Assembly (NCBI RefSeq): GCF_000378505.1
Contig: NZ_KB899990.1
Location: forward strand, 1-64,000
Direction: 5' to 3'
DNA from: Modicisalibacter luteus DSM 23508
GTDB taxonomy: Bacteria > Pseudomonadota > Gammaproteobacteria > Pseudomonadales > Halomonadaceae
DNA length: 64,000 nucleotides
Made by a program: the position numbers and the translations under genes
The notes under the pieces: generated by a model
What the model was told of the DNA's origin: nothing
Database searches by the model: none
The model's input: the letters and a program-made list of their open reading frames with translations, nothing else
Shown: piece by piece, positions 58,514-64,000 of the stretch
Position numbering within the stretch: the stretch's first letter is position 1
Layout: every line of letters begins with the position of its first letter

Positions 58514-60016
58514 ATGGAAGCCATCTGGACACTCGGTAGCCCGCCCTCGGGCCAGTTTTCGCCCTTGTCCGGCCAGACCCGGAGCGATGTTGTCATTATC
58601 GGTGCGGGAATCACGGGGCTAACCACGGCGCTGTCATTGGCCGAGTCAGGCATGCATGTCACGGTTCTGGAAGCCCATACCGTTGGAGCGGGCTGTACCG
58701 GCGGGTCGACAGGCAACCTGTACAGCACGTTAGCCAAGGGGCTGGCTCCCGTACGCAAGAAATGGAGCGATGAGGTCCTGCGTGATGTTGTTGCCTCGCG
58801 GAGCCAGGCCATCGATTCTATCGAGGCTACGGTAAGCCGGTTCGGTATCGATTGCGGGTTTCACCGCCGCCCTCTGTATCGTCTGGTTGCCCAAGGCAAG
58901 GAATCGATGCGAGACGCCCTCGAGGAAGAGCGTCAAGCCATGCTGGCGGCCGGCCTGACAGTGCAGGAGGCCGAAAGTAACGCATTGCCCGTGCCGATAA
59001 TCACGGGGGTAAAACTGGAAAACCAGGCTCAGTTCAATCCGCTGGCCTATGTGAGGGGGCTAGCTCGTGAGCTTGTTCACCTGGGTGTCACCATCCACGA
59101 GCATAGCGCGGTAAGAGATGTGGACTACAAGCGTGGTGTCGTCGAGACCGAGGCAGGAGCGGTCGAGGCGGAGCACATTGTGCATGCCACGCACACGCCC
59201 AAGGGCATCAATCTGTTGCAGTCCGTGATGCTCCCTTCTCGCGAGTATGGGGTCAGCGCCAGACTCAAGCCCGATTCGGCGTATCCTCAGGGCACCTTCT
59301 GGGTTCTCGATGACTTCCACTCGCTGCGTAGCTATCACCACGACGGCGACGATTACCTGATGGTCATCGGCGAAAAGCACAAGGTGGGTGAGGGCGAAGT
59401 GGATGATGTCTATCCGCGACGGCTGCGCGACTACCTGAGTGATAATTTCGATGTTCAGGACTTCACTCATGCCTGGTCCGCCCAGCAGTACAGCCCTGCC
59501 GATGAACTGCCCTATATTGGCCGCTGGCACGGCCGGGACAAGGTCTACCTGGCGACGGGCTTTGCTGCCGATGGTCTAGTCTGGGGAGCGCTTGCAGGCG
59601 CCATCTTGGGCGATCTCATTCTAGGTCGGGACAACCGCTGGCACGAGCGCTTCGATGCCAGACGCTTCACGCCGGTAAAGTCCGCCAAACAGTGGGCCAA
59701 GGAAAACGTATCCGTCGCGACACACTTCGTGCCGGGATACTTGAGTGTAAGCAAGTTGGAAAGTCTCGATGACGTTGCGCCGGGGCAAGGAAAGGTGGCT
59801 ACGCTGGAAGGGGAGAAGGTCGCCATCTATCGAGATGACGACGGTAAGGTATCGGTGCTCTCAGCGGTATGTCCGCACATGAAATGCCTGGTGCATTGGA
59901 ACGATATTGAGTCCACATGGGATTGCTCCTGTCATGGGAGCCGTTTCGATACCCAGGGTGAAGTTATCGAGGGGCCGTCCTATCATCCTTTGGCCCGGCG
60001 AACGAAGGATTCTTGA
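58514..60016 (+). CDS. FAD-dependent oxidoreductase with C-terminal Rieske domain
   Basis: Fusion protein of 500 residues. The N-terminal DAO-type flavin domain has VVIIGAGITGLTTALSLAE near residue 27 and a C-terminal flavin contact GFAADGLVWGAL near 355. A Rieske [2Fe-2S] domain covers about residues 415-495 with ligands in CPHMKC and CSCHG. Such fusions occur widely but their substrates are mostly unknown; an amine or amino-acid oxidation feeding an electron carrier is plausible. A GGGAG site precedes the ATG. A small lipoprotein gene follows after 40 bases. Confidence 0.88.
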   Translation: MEAIWTLGSPPSGQFSPLSGQTRSDVVIIGAGITGLTTALSLAESGMHVTVLEAHTVGAGCTGGSTGNLYSTLAKGLAPVRKKWSDEVLRDVVASRSQAIDSIEATVSRFGIDCGFHRRPLYRLVAQGKESMRDALEEERQAMLAAGLTVQEAESNALPVPIITGVKLENQAQFNPLAYVRGLARELVHLGVTIHEHSAVRDVDYKRGVVETEAGAVEAEHIVHATHTPKGINLLQSVMLPSREYGVSARLKPDSAYPQGTFWVLDDFHSLRSYHHDGDDYLMVIGEKHKVGEGEVDDVYPRRLRDYLSDNFDVQDFTHAWSAQQYSPADELPYIGRWHGRDKVYLATGFAADGLVWGALAGAILGDLILGRDNRWHERFDARRFTPVKSAKQWAKENVSVATHFVPGYLSVSKLESLDDVAPGQGKVATLEGEKVAIYRDDDGKVSVLSAVCPHMKCLVHWNDIESTWDCSCHGSRFDTQGEVIEGPSYHPLARRTKDS

Positions 60017-60056
60017 AAGCCGGTTAGCTACGTCACTGACTTCATGGAGAGAGGCC

Positions 60057-60212
60057 ATGTTCAAGCACGGAAAAGCACTATCATCGATTCTCGCCCTCAT
60101 CGCCTTCCTGGCATTGACTGCCTGCAGTCAGGAAAGTGAGGAAGAACAGCCGGGGACCCCGACTCAAGAAGAGGAATCGTTCCAGGATTCGACGGGAGGA
60201 GGTTCCGCCTGA
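60057..60212 (+). CDS. Small lipoprotein
   Basis: A 51-residue product with a lipoprotein signal peptide: basic start MFKHGK, hydrophobic core, lipobox LTAC at residues 20-23. The mature part of 29 residues is acidic and disordered (SQESEEEQPGTPTQ). GGAGAGAGG precedes the ATG and a terminator follows. It may be co-transcribed with the Rieske oxidoreductase. No family was recognised. Confidence 0.7.
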   Translation: MFKHGKALSSILALIAFLALTACSQESEEEQPGTPTQEEESFQDSTGGGSA

Positions 60213-60221
60213 TCGTGCCGA

Positions 60222-60246
60222 GGCCGCTCCATTGAGCGGCCTTGTT
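60222..60246 (+). terminator. Intrinsic terminator after the small lipoprotein
   Basis: Arms GGCCGCTC and GAGCGGCC with loop CATT are followed by TTGTT, 10 bases after the stop. Confidence 0.75.
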
Positions 60247-60278
60247 CGTTGTATCGATGGGTATCGTTGCGCAGCCGG

Positions 60279-60494
60279 TTATCCGGGCGGTAACGGCGGC
60301 TCGGGGTAAGGCGGCACTTCTTCCGGTGGGGTATCCCCCGGTTGGTCTTCTGGCCTGGGTGGCTGGTGCGGCTCTTCCTCGGGCGGTTCCGGCGAAGGCG
60401 GGTCGTTGAGGGGGGGCTCTTCCGGCGGAGGCTGCTGTTGGGCCTCCAGGGTATGCGCGCCTCTAGATGGCACCCAGCATTCAGTATGCGTCAT
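60279..60494 (-). CDS. Proline/glutamate-rich small protein
   Basis: A 71-residue product beginning MTHTECWVPSRGAHTLEAQ and then made almost only of Pro, Glu, Asp and a few Gln/His (PPPEEPPLNDPPSPEPPEEE region). GGAGATCC precedes the ATG at 60494. It has no signal peptide or known domain and would be an extended, disordered polypeptide. The repetitive codons could also arise by chance in GC-rich DNA, so its reality is moderate. Confidence 0.5.
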   Translation of the reverse strand: MTHTECWVPSRGAHTLEAQQQPPPEEPPLNDPPSPEPPEEEPHQPPRPEDQPGDTPPEEVPPYPEPPLPPG

Positions 60495-60567
60495 AAGGAT
60501 CTCCGGCCAATGTTTCAAACATCAAAAGCCTCGGCCGGCGCCGAGGCTCGGGCGAGCGATACATACG

Positions 60568-60885
60568 CTACTTCTTCAACTTGAGCCTTTCGTCAGGCAA
60601 TTCGTGTCGTAGCTCAGGATATTTTTCCAATAGCTGAGCCACGGCAGCCTGCAGGTTGGAAACACTGTACTCGAGCCGATTGCTGGATTGTTTCAAGCGA
60701 GCGGTGGCTTCCTGAAGCCGCCGATTGGCCTCTTGCATGCGTTCGATGGGGCTACGCAAATCGACCGTAGCAGCATTGGCTGACGCTGTCGGCTTTGCCG
60801 GTGATTGCGGTTCACTCTTGGCGCCACGCAAGGACGCCATCAGCGTCTCGAAGCTGTGTCCACAAGATACATGTCCCTGTGCCAT
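60568..60885 (-). CDS. Coiled-coil hypothetical protein
   Basis: Product of 105 residues with a flexible Ala/Pro/Ser segment (about 22-45) and a heptad-patterned helix (about 48-90: MQEANRRLQEATARLKQSSN followed by LEYSVSNLQAAVAQLLEKY). The start at 60885 has GAGGTG upstream. No family recognised; it may form oligomers. Transcribed in the same direction as the proline-rich gene, 73 bases apart. Confidence 0.6.
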   Translation of the reverse strand: MAQGHVSCGHSFETLMASLRGAKSEPQSPAKPTASANAATVDLRSPIERMQEANRRLQEATARLKQSSNRLEYSVSNLQAAVAQLLEKYPELRHELPDERLKLKK

Positions 60886-61042
60886 GGTACACCTCGTCAT
60901 TCCATGAATAAGTAAGCGTAGCAGTTCCTAAGAGTTTAGCGGGGCGGCGTGACGGCGCTGGGGTATTCTTCTCATGTGTTACGTATTGTTACGTTGATTC
61001 TAAGGACTGAAAGACTAAGCCACACACAAAGATATGCCGAGC

Positions 61043-61073
61043 AAAAACACGAAGCCCCGCCGGGGCGGGGCTT
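61043..61073 (-). terminator. Intrinsic terminator of the Hsp20 remnant
   Basis: On the minus strand, arms AAGCCCCGCC and GGCGGGGCTT with a two-base loop are followed by CGTGTTTTT, directly after the stop at 61074. It is well preserved although the gene is truncated. Confidence 0.8.
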
Positions 61074-61310
61074 TCACTGTTTTCCCGGTAGCCGGGGACA
61101 TGCTTGCTGATATGCGGACTCGGCTGCGGTCTCGTTCTTGCTGGTTTCCAGCTGTCGCACTTGCGGCTGGCCGGTACCCCCTGAAGCAATCGGAATCTGG
61201 CGGGGCTTTTCCGCCTCCGGAACGACACGCAGCAGGTCGATCGTAAACAGACCGCTTTCGAGCTTGGCGCTACGCACAGTTCAAGAGGGGCGGAAAAGTT
61301 TGTCGATACG
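61074..61310 (-). pseudogene. Truncated small heat-shock protein (Hsp20/IbpA) remnant
   Basis: The C-terminal part of an IbpA-like alpha-crystallin chaperone is readable on the minus strand: AKLESGLFTIDLLRVVPEAE then KPRQIPIASGG, matching the last conserved strand and the tail of the family, and ending at 61074. Upstream in the same frame there is a stop at about 61287, and most of the alpha-crystallin domain is missing. A short piece before the stop, VFRIDKLFRPS, might derive from the N-terminal VGFDRLF region, which would mean an internal deletion; this is speculative. It is most likely a deletion remnant. An ATG at 61277 could express the tail, but without the core domain it would not be a chaperone. 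Confidence 0.75.
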
Positions 61311-61311
61311 A

Positions 61312-61338
61312 AACACCCCGGTCTAGGACCGGGGTGTT
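61312..61338 (-). terminator. Hairpin after the 49-residue basic gene
   Basis: Perfect 12-base arms AACACCCCGGTC and GACCGGGGTGTT enclose a three-base loop, beginning three bases after the stop at 61342. It lacks a T-run but its position argues for a transcript end. Confidence 0.7.
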
Positions 61339-61341
61339 GGA

Positions 61342-61491
61342 TTATCGGGGCGGGTTTTGGTCTTGGCGACTCGTCGTTTGCTTACCACCCTGGCGTTTTT
61401 GCCAAAACCGTTTTGCCGTGCGCTTAACCTTTTCCTGGTTTGCCGGCTTGCGTAGCCAGTTAGCAACTGCCATCCCTAGGAACTTTCTCAT
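61342..61491 (-). CDS. Small basic hypothetical protein (49 residues)
   Basis: Product MRKFLGMAVANWLRKPANQE followed by a lysine/arginine-rich, partly helical tail ending QDQNPPR. An excellent GGGAGGT ribosome site lies four bases before the ATG, and a strong hairpin follows the stop, so the gene looks real in spite of its size. The N-terminal part could form an amphipathic or membrane-touching helix. No family recognised. Confidence 0.7.
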   Translation of the reverse strand: MRKFLGMAVANWLRKPANQEKVKRTAKRFWQKRQGGKQTTSRQDQNPPR

Positions 61492-61650
61492 ATCTACCTC
61501 CCTGTCTGTGCCAGACAAAGTGTCATCCTTCAGTTATGGAGGTTGGTACCCTAAGAGTCAATGATGGATTGCCTTGTAGCCTCCGATAGGCAGTCGCGTT
61601 CGGCTTCATTAGGGGGAGTGGCGTACGAATATGTTGCTAGGCATGTGAAG

Positions 61651-61669
61651 TGTATTGGGGGGGCTTACA
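61651..61669 (+). promoter_or_regulatory. Candidate GacA-type upstream site 1 of sRNA 1
   Basis: TGTATT and CTTACA flank seven G residues, resembling TGTAAG-N6-CTTACA, the GacA/UvrY binding palindrome upstream of rsm/csr RNA genes, but with one extra spacer base and an imperfect left half. The function is inferred. Confidence 0.4.
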
Positions 61670-61673
61670 AAGT

Positions 61674-61691
61674 TGTCGTTGATCTCTTACA
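61674..61691 (+). promoter_or_regulatory. Candidate GacA-type upstream site 2 of sRNA 1
   Basis: TGTCGT-TGATCT-CTTACA has the exact 18-base geometry of the GacA upstream activating sequence (TGTAAG-N6-CTTACA); the right half is perfect and the left keeps TGT. Its centre is about 55 bases before the presumed RNA start, where such sites act in Pseudomonas rsm genes. Confidence 0.55.
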
Positions 61692-61736
61692 AACACAACC
61701 AACATGGATTACTGCGTAGTTGGCTTTAGTCTGCCA

Positions 61737-61883
61737 CGCTTAACATCATTGGGCAGGAGGCCCAATCAAGGAAGACGAGCACATGGAAGGCTCAAGCGCC
61801 AAGGATGCACGGGCAGGATGCCTGTGAAGCAAGCAAGGATACGCAGCGCTATGCAGCCCGGCCCATGTGGCCGGGCTGTTTTT
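61737..61883 (+). ncRNA. CsrB/RsmY/RsmZ-like sRNA 1 (CsrA/RsmA-sequestering)
   Basis: A roughly 147-base RNA with six GGA motifs (61756, 61770, 61785, 61803, 61816 and 61837). Two are displayed in ideal hairpin loops: ATTGGGC-AGGAG-GCCCAAT (61748-61766) and CACGGGC-AGGAT-GCCTGTG (61808-61826). A third lies in a GAGC/GCTC hairpin (61777-61793). It ends in the terminator CAGCCCGGCC-CATGT-GGCCGGGCTG plus five T. Repeated A(N)GGA in loops is the hallmark of RNAs that titrate CsrA/RsmA. A TTTAGT -10 candidate lies at 61725-61730. The 5' end is estimated. Confidence 0.8.
61854..61883 (+). terminator. Intrinsic terminator of sRNA 1
   Basis: Ten-base arms CAGCCCGGCC and GGCCGGGCTG around CATGT are followed by TTTTT. 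It is a strong factor-independent terminator. Confidence 0.93.
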
Positions 61884-62139
61884 ATGGATTGCCGGAGCCA
61901 AGGCGCTTACGAGAAGTAACGGACTATTTCTCTGATCAACGTTACCTGCCTTGCTAGCCGGTTAGTGACGCCTCGAGCAACTCGTGCCTGTGTTTAGGTT
62001 TCGTCCAATTCAGACGCGTCACGTGACTATGCCCTGCCATGTGCAGGGCTTTTTCGTATGCTGCAATAAACGGCGCTACCGACCATCCAATCATAGTCAG
62101 GTTCAGTGACGCTCTATGGCTGGGAGCAGAATCGCTTGG
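61884..62139 (+). other. Region downstream of sRNA 1 without a recognised gene
   Basis: These 256 bases hold no credible open frame. The only clear element is a second terminator at 62031-62054, so a short unidentified transcript may end there. Three scattered GGA triplets are not in obvious loops. Confidence 0.4.
62031..62054 (+). terminator. Orphan intrinsic terminator
   Basis: Arms GCCCTGC and GCAGGGC around CATGT, then five T residues. No gene or RNA was assigned to it. It shares the CATGT loop with the sRNA 1 terminator. Confidence 0.85.
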
Positions 62140-62385
62140 CTAGCGCCCTGTACACCACTGCGTGTAGGTGCCATTCATGTCAGGCCTACCCAGTCGTTGC
62201 CGAATATGAATATCCAGTATCTCTTCCCTATACCACTGCTCCACATCCGCACAGTACTGTTTTTGTTGCGGGGTCAGGTGGCCTGGGTCTACCGGCAACG
62301 CTTTCTTCTCGGGAAAGGTCAGCGCTGTTGTACTAGCGACTATGGCTACGCCGCACGTCGCGATGAGGGTGAACGATTTATGCAT
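62140..62385 (-). CDS. Small exported protein with cysteines
   Basis: Product of 81 residues with a signal peptide (MHKSFTLIATCGVAIVASTTA) and a mature part with two cysteines, in QYCADVEQWY and YTQWCTGR, which could form a disulfide. The pattern YC-V-W ... G-P-D-xx-G-Y-xxx-C resembles small exported proteins found near prophage or accessory genes, but no firm family can be named. AGGGA lies before the ATG. Confidence 0.6.
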   Translation of the reverse strand: MHKSFTLIATCGVAIVASTTALTFPEKKALPVDPGHLTPQQKQYCADVEQWYREEILDIHIRQRLGRPDMNGTYTQWCTGR

Positions 62386-62494
62386 ATGCTATCCCTGCAT
62401 GCATCCGTTTCTTTGAAAATTAACTCATTCACAAGAAATTACAAGAAGGGCTACATACTGCAGTGATAACAGCAAGAAGGCAGGACTAGTCAGA

Positions 62495-62520
62495 TAGCCC
62501 GACTCACTGTGGTCGGGCTA
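62495..62520 (-). terminator. Hairpin after the 85-residue gene
   Basis: Arms TAGCCCGAC and GTCGGGCTA around an eight-base loop lie 20 bases past the stop at 62541 on the minus strand. No T-run follows. Confidence 0.6.
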
Positions 62521-62540
62521 CTCTCAGGGGCATTCGCGCT

Positions 62541-62798
62541 TCAGCTTGGCCGCCATTCATCGAAGTCAGCGCCAATGTCGGTCATGCGCTGCCTGGCAAG
62601 CTCTAACTTGGATAAGAACGTCTCCTTGTCCGTATAAATGTCGCGGTGCAGGTCATTCACATCCACGAGATGACCATTAATATCGACCGCGACCTTGAGA
62701 AGGTCCCCGTCATCAACTTCCTTCGTCTTGCACTCGTTCGGAGCAAAAGCCTCCTGAGCGATACGTGCAGCCTCACCAATGGTCAATTTTTCAGTCAT
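62541..62798 (-). CDS. Small acidic hypothetical protein (85 residues)
   Basis: Product starting MTEKLTIGEAARIAQEAFAP and ending DFDEWRPS; acidic, probably cytoplasmic and mostly helical. GGAGAGTAC gives a good ribosome site for the ATG at 62798; an ATG at 62810 lacks one. No family recognised. It lies between the two Csr/Rsm-like RNAs. Confidence 0.65.
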   Translation of the reverse strand: MTEKLTIGEAARIAQEAFAPNECKTKEVDDGDLLKVAVDINGHLVDVNDLHRDIYTDKETFLSKLELARQRMTDIGADFDEWRPS

Positions 62799-63240
62799 CG
62801 TACTCTCCATTCACGAACTCGAACGCAAGTCCGTTGCGTCCTGCTCTCCAACGTAGGGCACCAATCGCCTAGCCGCCATAACATGAATGAAGGCTTGCAT
62901 CTAATAGCCGATCGGTTTGGCTTACGATGCTGAGCGGGAAGGGGAGCCCTCGTAACAGGTACTTGTTGACGCCATGATTGGGAGAGGTAAACGATATGAG
63001 CGCAAGAAACTATTACTTCAAAGGCAGTAAAGAGCTTTGTGGCGTCCGCTGACAAGAGCAGGGCAAGATTGGCTATCTCTACGGCGGTTAAGGCGGGCTA
63101 TTCCTCGAAGCTCGGCATGATCGACTTTCAAGCGGTAGCTGTACAGGTATCGGCTGGCAAGAGACGTTAGCCACAAACCAGTCCACCAGCTACGTCATGA
63201 TGAACGGTAGATTTAGCAATTGTGAAGTTAGCACGAGACC
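62799..63240 (+). other. Non-coding or decayed region with an 18-codon frame
   Basis: No intact gene is seen in these 442 bases. At 62996-63052 a frame MSARNYYFKGSKELCGVR has an excellent GGGAGAGG ribosome site but stops at a TGA. The same frame reopens (QEQGKIGYLYGG, a TAA, then GGLFLEARHDRLSSG...), which looks like a small gene broken by two stop codons. This is a suggestion only. Confidence 0.35.
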
Positions 63241-63280
63241 AAATAAAACAAACCCGGCCTTAGAGGGGGCTAAGGCCGGG
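63241..63280 (-). terminator. Intrinsic terminator of sRNA 2
   Basis: Perfect 11-base arms CCCGGCCTTAG and CTAAGGCCGGG with a six-base loop are followed on the minus strand by TTTGTTTTATTT. It is a strong factor-independent terminator for minus-strand transcription. Confidence 0.93.
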
Positions 63281-63425
63281 CCACGCAGTCGAGGGAGACT
63301 GCTAAAGGGTAAGCCGTTCTGGGATCCTTGGCGTCAACGGCATCCTGCCTCGCTTCGCCTACCTTCCCAAGCCTCGGTCTTCCTGACCGCGCTCTTCCTG
63401 AACTGGCAGCCATCCTTGGCCGCTG
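63241..63425 (-). ncRNA. CsrB/RsmY/RsmZ-like sRNA 2 (CsrA/RsmA-sequestering)
   Basis: A minus-strand RNA of about 160-185 bases with five GGA motifs (opposite TCC at 63413, 63396, 63381, 63343 and 63325), all in A(A/C)-GGA contexts such as AAGGAT and CAGGAA. Hairpins expose them: GCGGCCA-AGGA-TGGCTGC (63406-63423, one G-U pair), CGGTC-AGGAA-GACCG (63375-63389) and GGC-AGGAT-GCC (63339-63349). A T-rich intrinsic terminator ends it. A further AAGGAT motif at about 63453-63458 may lie before the start. The 5' end is estimated. Confidence 0.8.
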
Positions 63426-63736
63426 CTTACCGTACTCAACAGATTAGGAGAGACATCCTTTGTAGGCAAACTCTGTCATGTTAAAAAAAGTTACGCGACC
63501 TGGCAGAAGCTCCTTTCTTGGAACATTCCGGCTTCCTCGGGTCGATTCGGGAACCTTTCTCTCCGTATCGTCTTTCGAATGGCCATCTTGAGCGGTTGGC
63601 TCTATTCGACCTGACCGATAGCGCCGGACGCGGCGAATGGCCCGATGGTTCTCTCTCGTTCGCCTGAGAGTTGGAAAGAGATTGGCGCTTGCCTATGGGC
63701 GCTTCCAGCCAACGCTGCCCTGGCAACCGCCACTCG
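63426..63736 (-). other. Unassigned structured region; weak glycine-riboswitch-like motifs
   Basis: These 311 bases between the permease gene and sRNA 2 hold no convincing gene. On the minus strand GCGCCCATAGGCAAG (63688-63702) and ACTCTCAGGCG (63661-63671) recall the CCGAAGGGGCAA and CUCUCAGGCAAA cores of a glycine aptamer, and TCAGGTCGAATAGAGCC (63598-63614) loosely recalls a second. The remaining conserved parts are not clear and no glycine gene lies downstream, so the identity is doubtful. Confidence 0.2.
63461..63478 (-). promoter_or_regulatory. Candidate GacA-type upstream site of sRNA 2
   Basis: Read on the plus strand, TGTAGG-CAAACT-CTGTCA matches the GacA palindrome TGTAAG-N6-CTTACA at 9 of 12 positions with the exact 18-base geometry. 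It lies 45-60 bases before the estimated RNA start on the minus strand. Confidence 0.4.
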
Positions 63737-64000
63737 CTAGGCCAGGGCGGTCTTGCTGACCAGGACCACGCCGAGGACGATCAGCATCAGCAGGACGACT
63801 TGGCGGAATGTGGCGGCATCCATCCGTTGGCGCACGATGCCGCCGACCCTGGTGCCGGCATAAACCGGTATCAACCCCAGCAACGAGATCCAGACCGACT
63901 CGGCCGTCATGAGGCCGAGCTTTGCCAGGCCCACCGCCATGATGACGCTCGACAGGCTGAAAGAGATATTGATCGCCTGGATGAACCGCTTGGGATCGAG
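63737..64000 (-). CDS. TauE/SafE family transporter, 5' end outside window
   Basis: The last 87 residues of a sulfite exporter TauE/SafE-type membrane protein. The frame is open to the window edge, beginning LDPKRFIQAINISFSLS, with two hydrophobic segments (about residues 33-51 and 67-84) and the family stretch GTRVGGIVRQRMDAATFRQVV between them. Family members export or import sulfur or carbon compounds; the substrate here is unknown. Confidence 0.8.
   Translation of the reverse strand, partial: LDPKRFIQAINISFSLSSVIMAVGLAKLGLMTAESVWISLLGLIPVYAGTRVGGIVRQRMDAATFRQVVLLMLIVLGVVLVSKTALA

Noticed and set aside
61334-61564. A 76-codon plus-strand frame
   Set aside because: The opposite strand has a much better supported gene (61342-61491) with a ribosome site and terminator.
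61704-61919. A 71-codon plus-strand frame covering sRNA 1
   Set aside because: No ribosome site, and it reads through a strong terminator hairpin; the GGA-loop structure explains the sequence better.
63261-63413. A minus-strand frame starting MAASSGRARSGRPRL within sRNA 2
   Set aside because: Its start has no properly spaced ribosome site, it ends inside the terminator stem, and its serine/arginine composition follows from the repeated GGA motifs.
1-64000. tRNA genes, CRISPR arrays, insertion sequences, integrase or attachment sites
   Set aside because: None could be recognised by reading; the gene-poor end at 60-64 kb shows no transposase or integrase.

Overview
The window reads as a contiguous chromosomal segment of a GC-rich, halophilic gammaproteobacterium, most likely Halomonadaceae. 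This is inferred from the nrdR-ribD-ribBX-ribH-nusB-thiL-pgpA gene order, the HAD phosphatase/rppH/ptsP block, glucosylglycerate (compatible solute) genes, two malate:quinone oxidoreductases, an acidic porin and RND efflux genes. No rRNA, tRNA, insertion sequence, CRISPR array or intact prophage was recognised.

Layout. 1-4.3 kb: galactonate catabolism (end of a TRAP large permease, dgoD, dgoA, dgoK, then opposing gluconokinase). 4.5-10.8 kb: an apparent glucosylglycerate locus, with a HAD phosphatase and glucosyl-3-phosphoglycerate synthase on the plus strand and, on the minus strand, a polar amino-acid type ABC transporter and a GH13_18 glucosylglycerate phosphorylase. 11-21 kb: GlsB-type membrane protein, nrdR, riboflavin genes with a degenerate RibA half and no riboflavin synthase gene, nusB, thiL, pgpA, a DUF945 protein and lon behind a sigma32-like promoter. 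21-36.6 kb: ilvD, an oxidoreductase, small secreted proteins, nudE divergent from yrfG-hslR-hslO, pckA, a LysR regulator divergent from a DUF1127 gene, tex, gshA, dsbB and rsd. 36.7-44.3 kb (minus): RND pump and adaptor, then two MQOs of different subfamilies. 44.5-54.4 kb: HAD phosphatase, rppH, ptsP, a TANGO2-like protein, a degenerate hybrid signalling protein, lgt, thyA, folA and a ProQ-domain protein. 54.9-60.2 kb: porin, diguanylate cyclase, FAD/Rieske oxidoreductase, small lipoprotein.

60.2-64 kb is gene-poor and the most interesting stretch. It has tiny genes, a truncated Hsp20 remnant and, by direct reading, two structured RNAs carrying repeated GGA motifs in hairpin loops and ending in intrinsic terminators. 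One is on the plus strand (about 61737-61883) and one on the minus strand (about 63241-63425). Both look like CsrB/RsmY/RsmZ-type sponges for the CsrA/RsmA regulator, and candidate GacA-type upstream sites lie before each. Two such RNAs only about 1.4 kb apart would form a compact regulatory locus.

Physiologically the window combines sugar-acid catabolism feeding pyruvate and triose phosphate, osmolyte synthesis and salvage, malate/PEP carbon flow (two MQOs, PckA, PtsP), protein and redox stress functions (Lon, Hsp15, Hsp33, DsbB, GshA) and several layers of post-transcriptional control (RppH, ProQ, Csr/Rsm-like RNAs).
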